The notes under the pieces were generated by a model. The model searched no databases, was not told where the DNA came from, and was given only the letters and a program-made list of their open reading frames with translations. A program made the translations under genes and the position numbers. Source: Hyphomicrobiaceae bacterium (GTDB lineage Bacteria > Pseudomonadota > Alphaproteobacteria > Rhizobiales > Hyphomicrobiaceae). Taken from it: a stretch of 64,000 nt of DNA. The DNA lies in assembly GCA_016793635.1 (NCBI GenBank), contig JAEUMD010000025.1:124001-188000 (forward strand). Reading direction: 5' to 3'. Positions 63,765 to 64,000 of the stretch are shown here, in pieces (the stretch's first letter is position 1; each line of letters opens with the position of its first letter).

Positions 63765-64000
63765 ATGACCGCCACCGAGACGAGCTTCGACACGACCGAC
63801 CTGCCGATGGTTCGCCGCGCCGCTCTGGCGCTCGCCATGCACCTGCTGATCGAGGACGAGCGCGGGCTGGTCCTGCTGCGCGGAGCCACCTCGGCGGATC
63901 GCGCCAACCTCGAAGCCAAGTTCTGGGATTGCTTCGACGGTGATACCCGCGAAGGCGTCGCCACCCTGGTCCGGCTGTGGAGCCTGATCGACGTGTTCCA
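63765..64000 (+). CDS. Hypothetical protein (3' partial, cut by window edge)
   Basis: The first 78 codons of a gene with GGAG six bases before ATG 63765. The visible part is soluble and helical (RRAALALAMHLLIEDERGLV, KFWDCFDGDTREGVATLVRL). No domain is recognised. Close spacing suggests co-transcription with the cold-shock-like gene. Confidence 0.6.
   Translation, partial: MTATETSFDTTDLPMVRRAALALAMHLLIEDERGLVLLRGATSADRANLEAKFWDCFDGDTREGVATLVRLWSLIDVF

Noticed and set aside
1-64000. tRNA/rRNA genes, CRISPR arrays, insertion sequences, prophage
   Set aside because: No T-loop consensus, no regularly spaced CRISPR-like repeats, and no transposase, integrase or phage structural genes were seen.

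Overview
The window is GC-rich DNA from an alphaproteobacterium, most likely of the order Hyphomicrobiales (Rhizobiales). The evidence is a RegB/RegA (ActS/ActR) redox pair, a GcrA cell-cycle regulator, an MmcB repair protein, a SAM-II riboswitch in front of metZ, and an alphaproteobacterial phoR-pstSCAB-phoU-phoB layout. No tRNA, rRNA, insertion sequence, prophage or CRISPR array was recognised. Most of the window looks like ordinary chromosome; the least conventional stretch is about 41-55 kb.

1-7.2 kb: the redox two-component pair (kinase cut by the window edge), a DUF2798-type membrane protein, mmcB, a LonB/LonC-type protease overlapping a universal-stress-like gene, and ppk2. 7.4-15.5 kb: a phosphate island with phoR, pstS, pstC, pstA, pstB, phoU and phoB. 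15.9-24.4 kb: gcrA, argD-argF-hslO, a pentapeptide-repeat protein, argE, apaG and metZ with its riboswitch. 24.7-28.9 kb: a Cu+ P1B-ATPase with two YHS domains, a DHFR-like protein and a TerC protein.

29-41 kb: a tripartite tricarboxylate transporter (tctA, tctC, tctB) with an operator-like palindrome upstream, a cytochrome b561-type protein, a molybdenum-hydroxylase maturation pair (XdhC and a MobA-like transferase), an alpha/beta hydrolase, a secreted Ala/Lys-rich protein and a DevCAB/MacAB-like exporter (permease, ATPase, HlyD). After it comes a 3 x 75-bp tandem repeat.

41-50 kb: a protein with a duplicated CX4C motif, a 943-residue coiled-coil membrane protein of unknown function, an atypical bifunctional penicillin-binding protein, moeA, and a 1.2-kb intergenic region holding a candidate small RNA and a candidate 30-residue membrane protein.

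50-64 kb: a two-gene module pairing a winged-helix-like protein with a 1170-residue double ATPase whose C-terminal half is HerA-like. This is the best candidate here for an undescribed system. It is followed by the established pbpC and alpha-2-macroglobulin envelope pair, then a small cold-shock-like protein and a gene that runs off the window.
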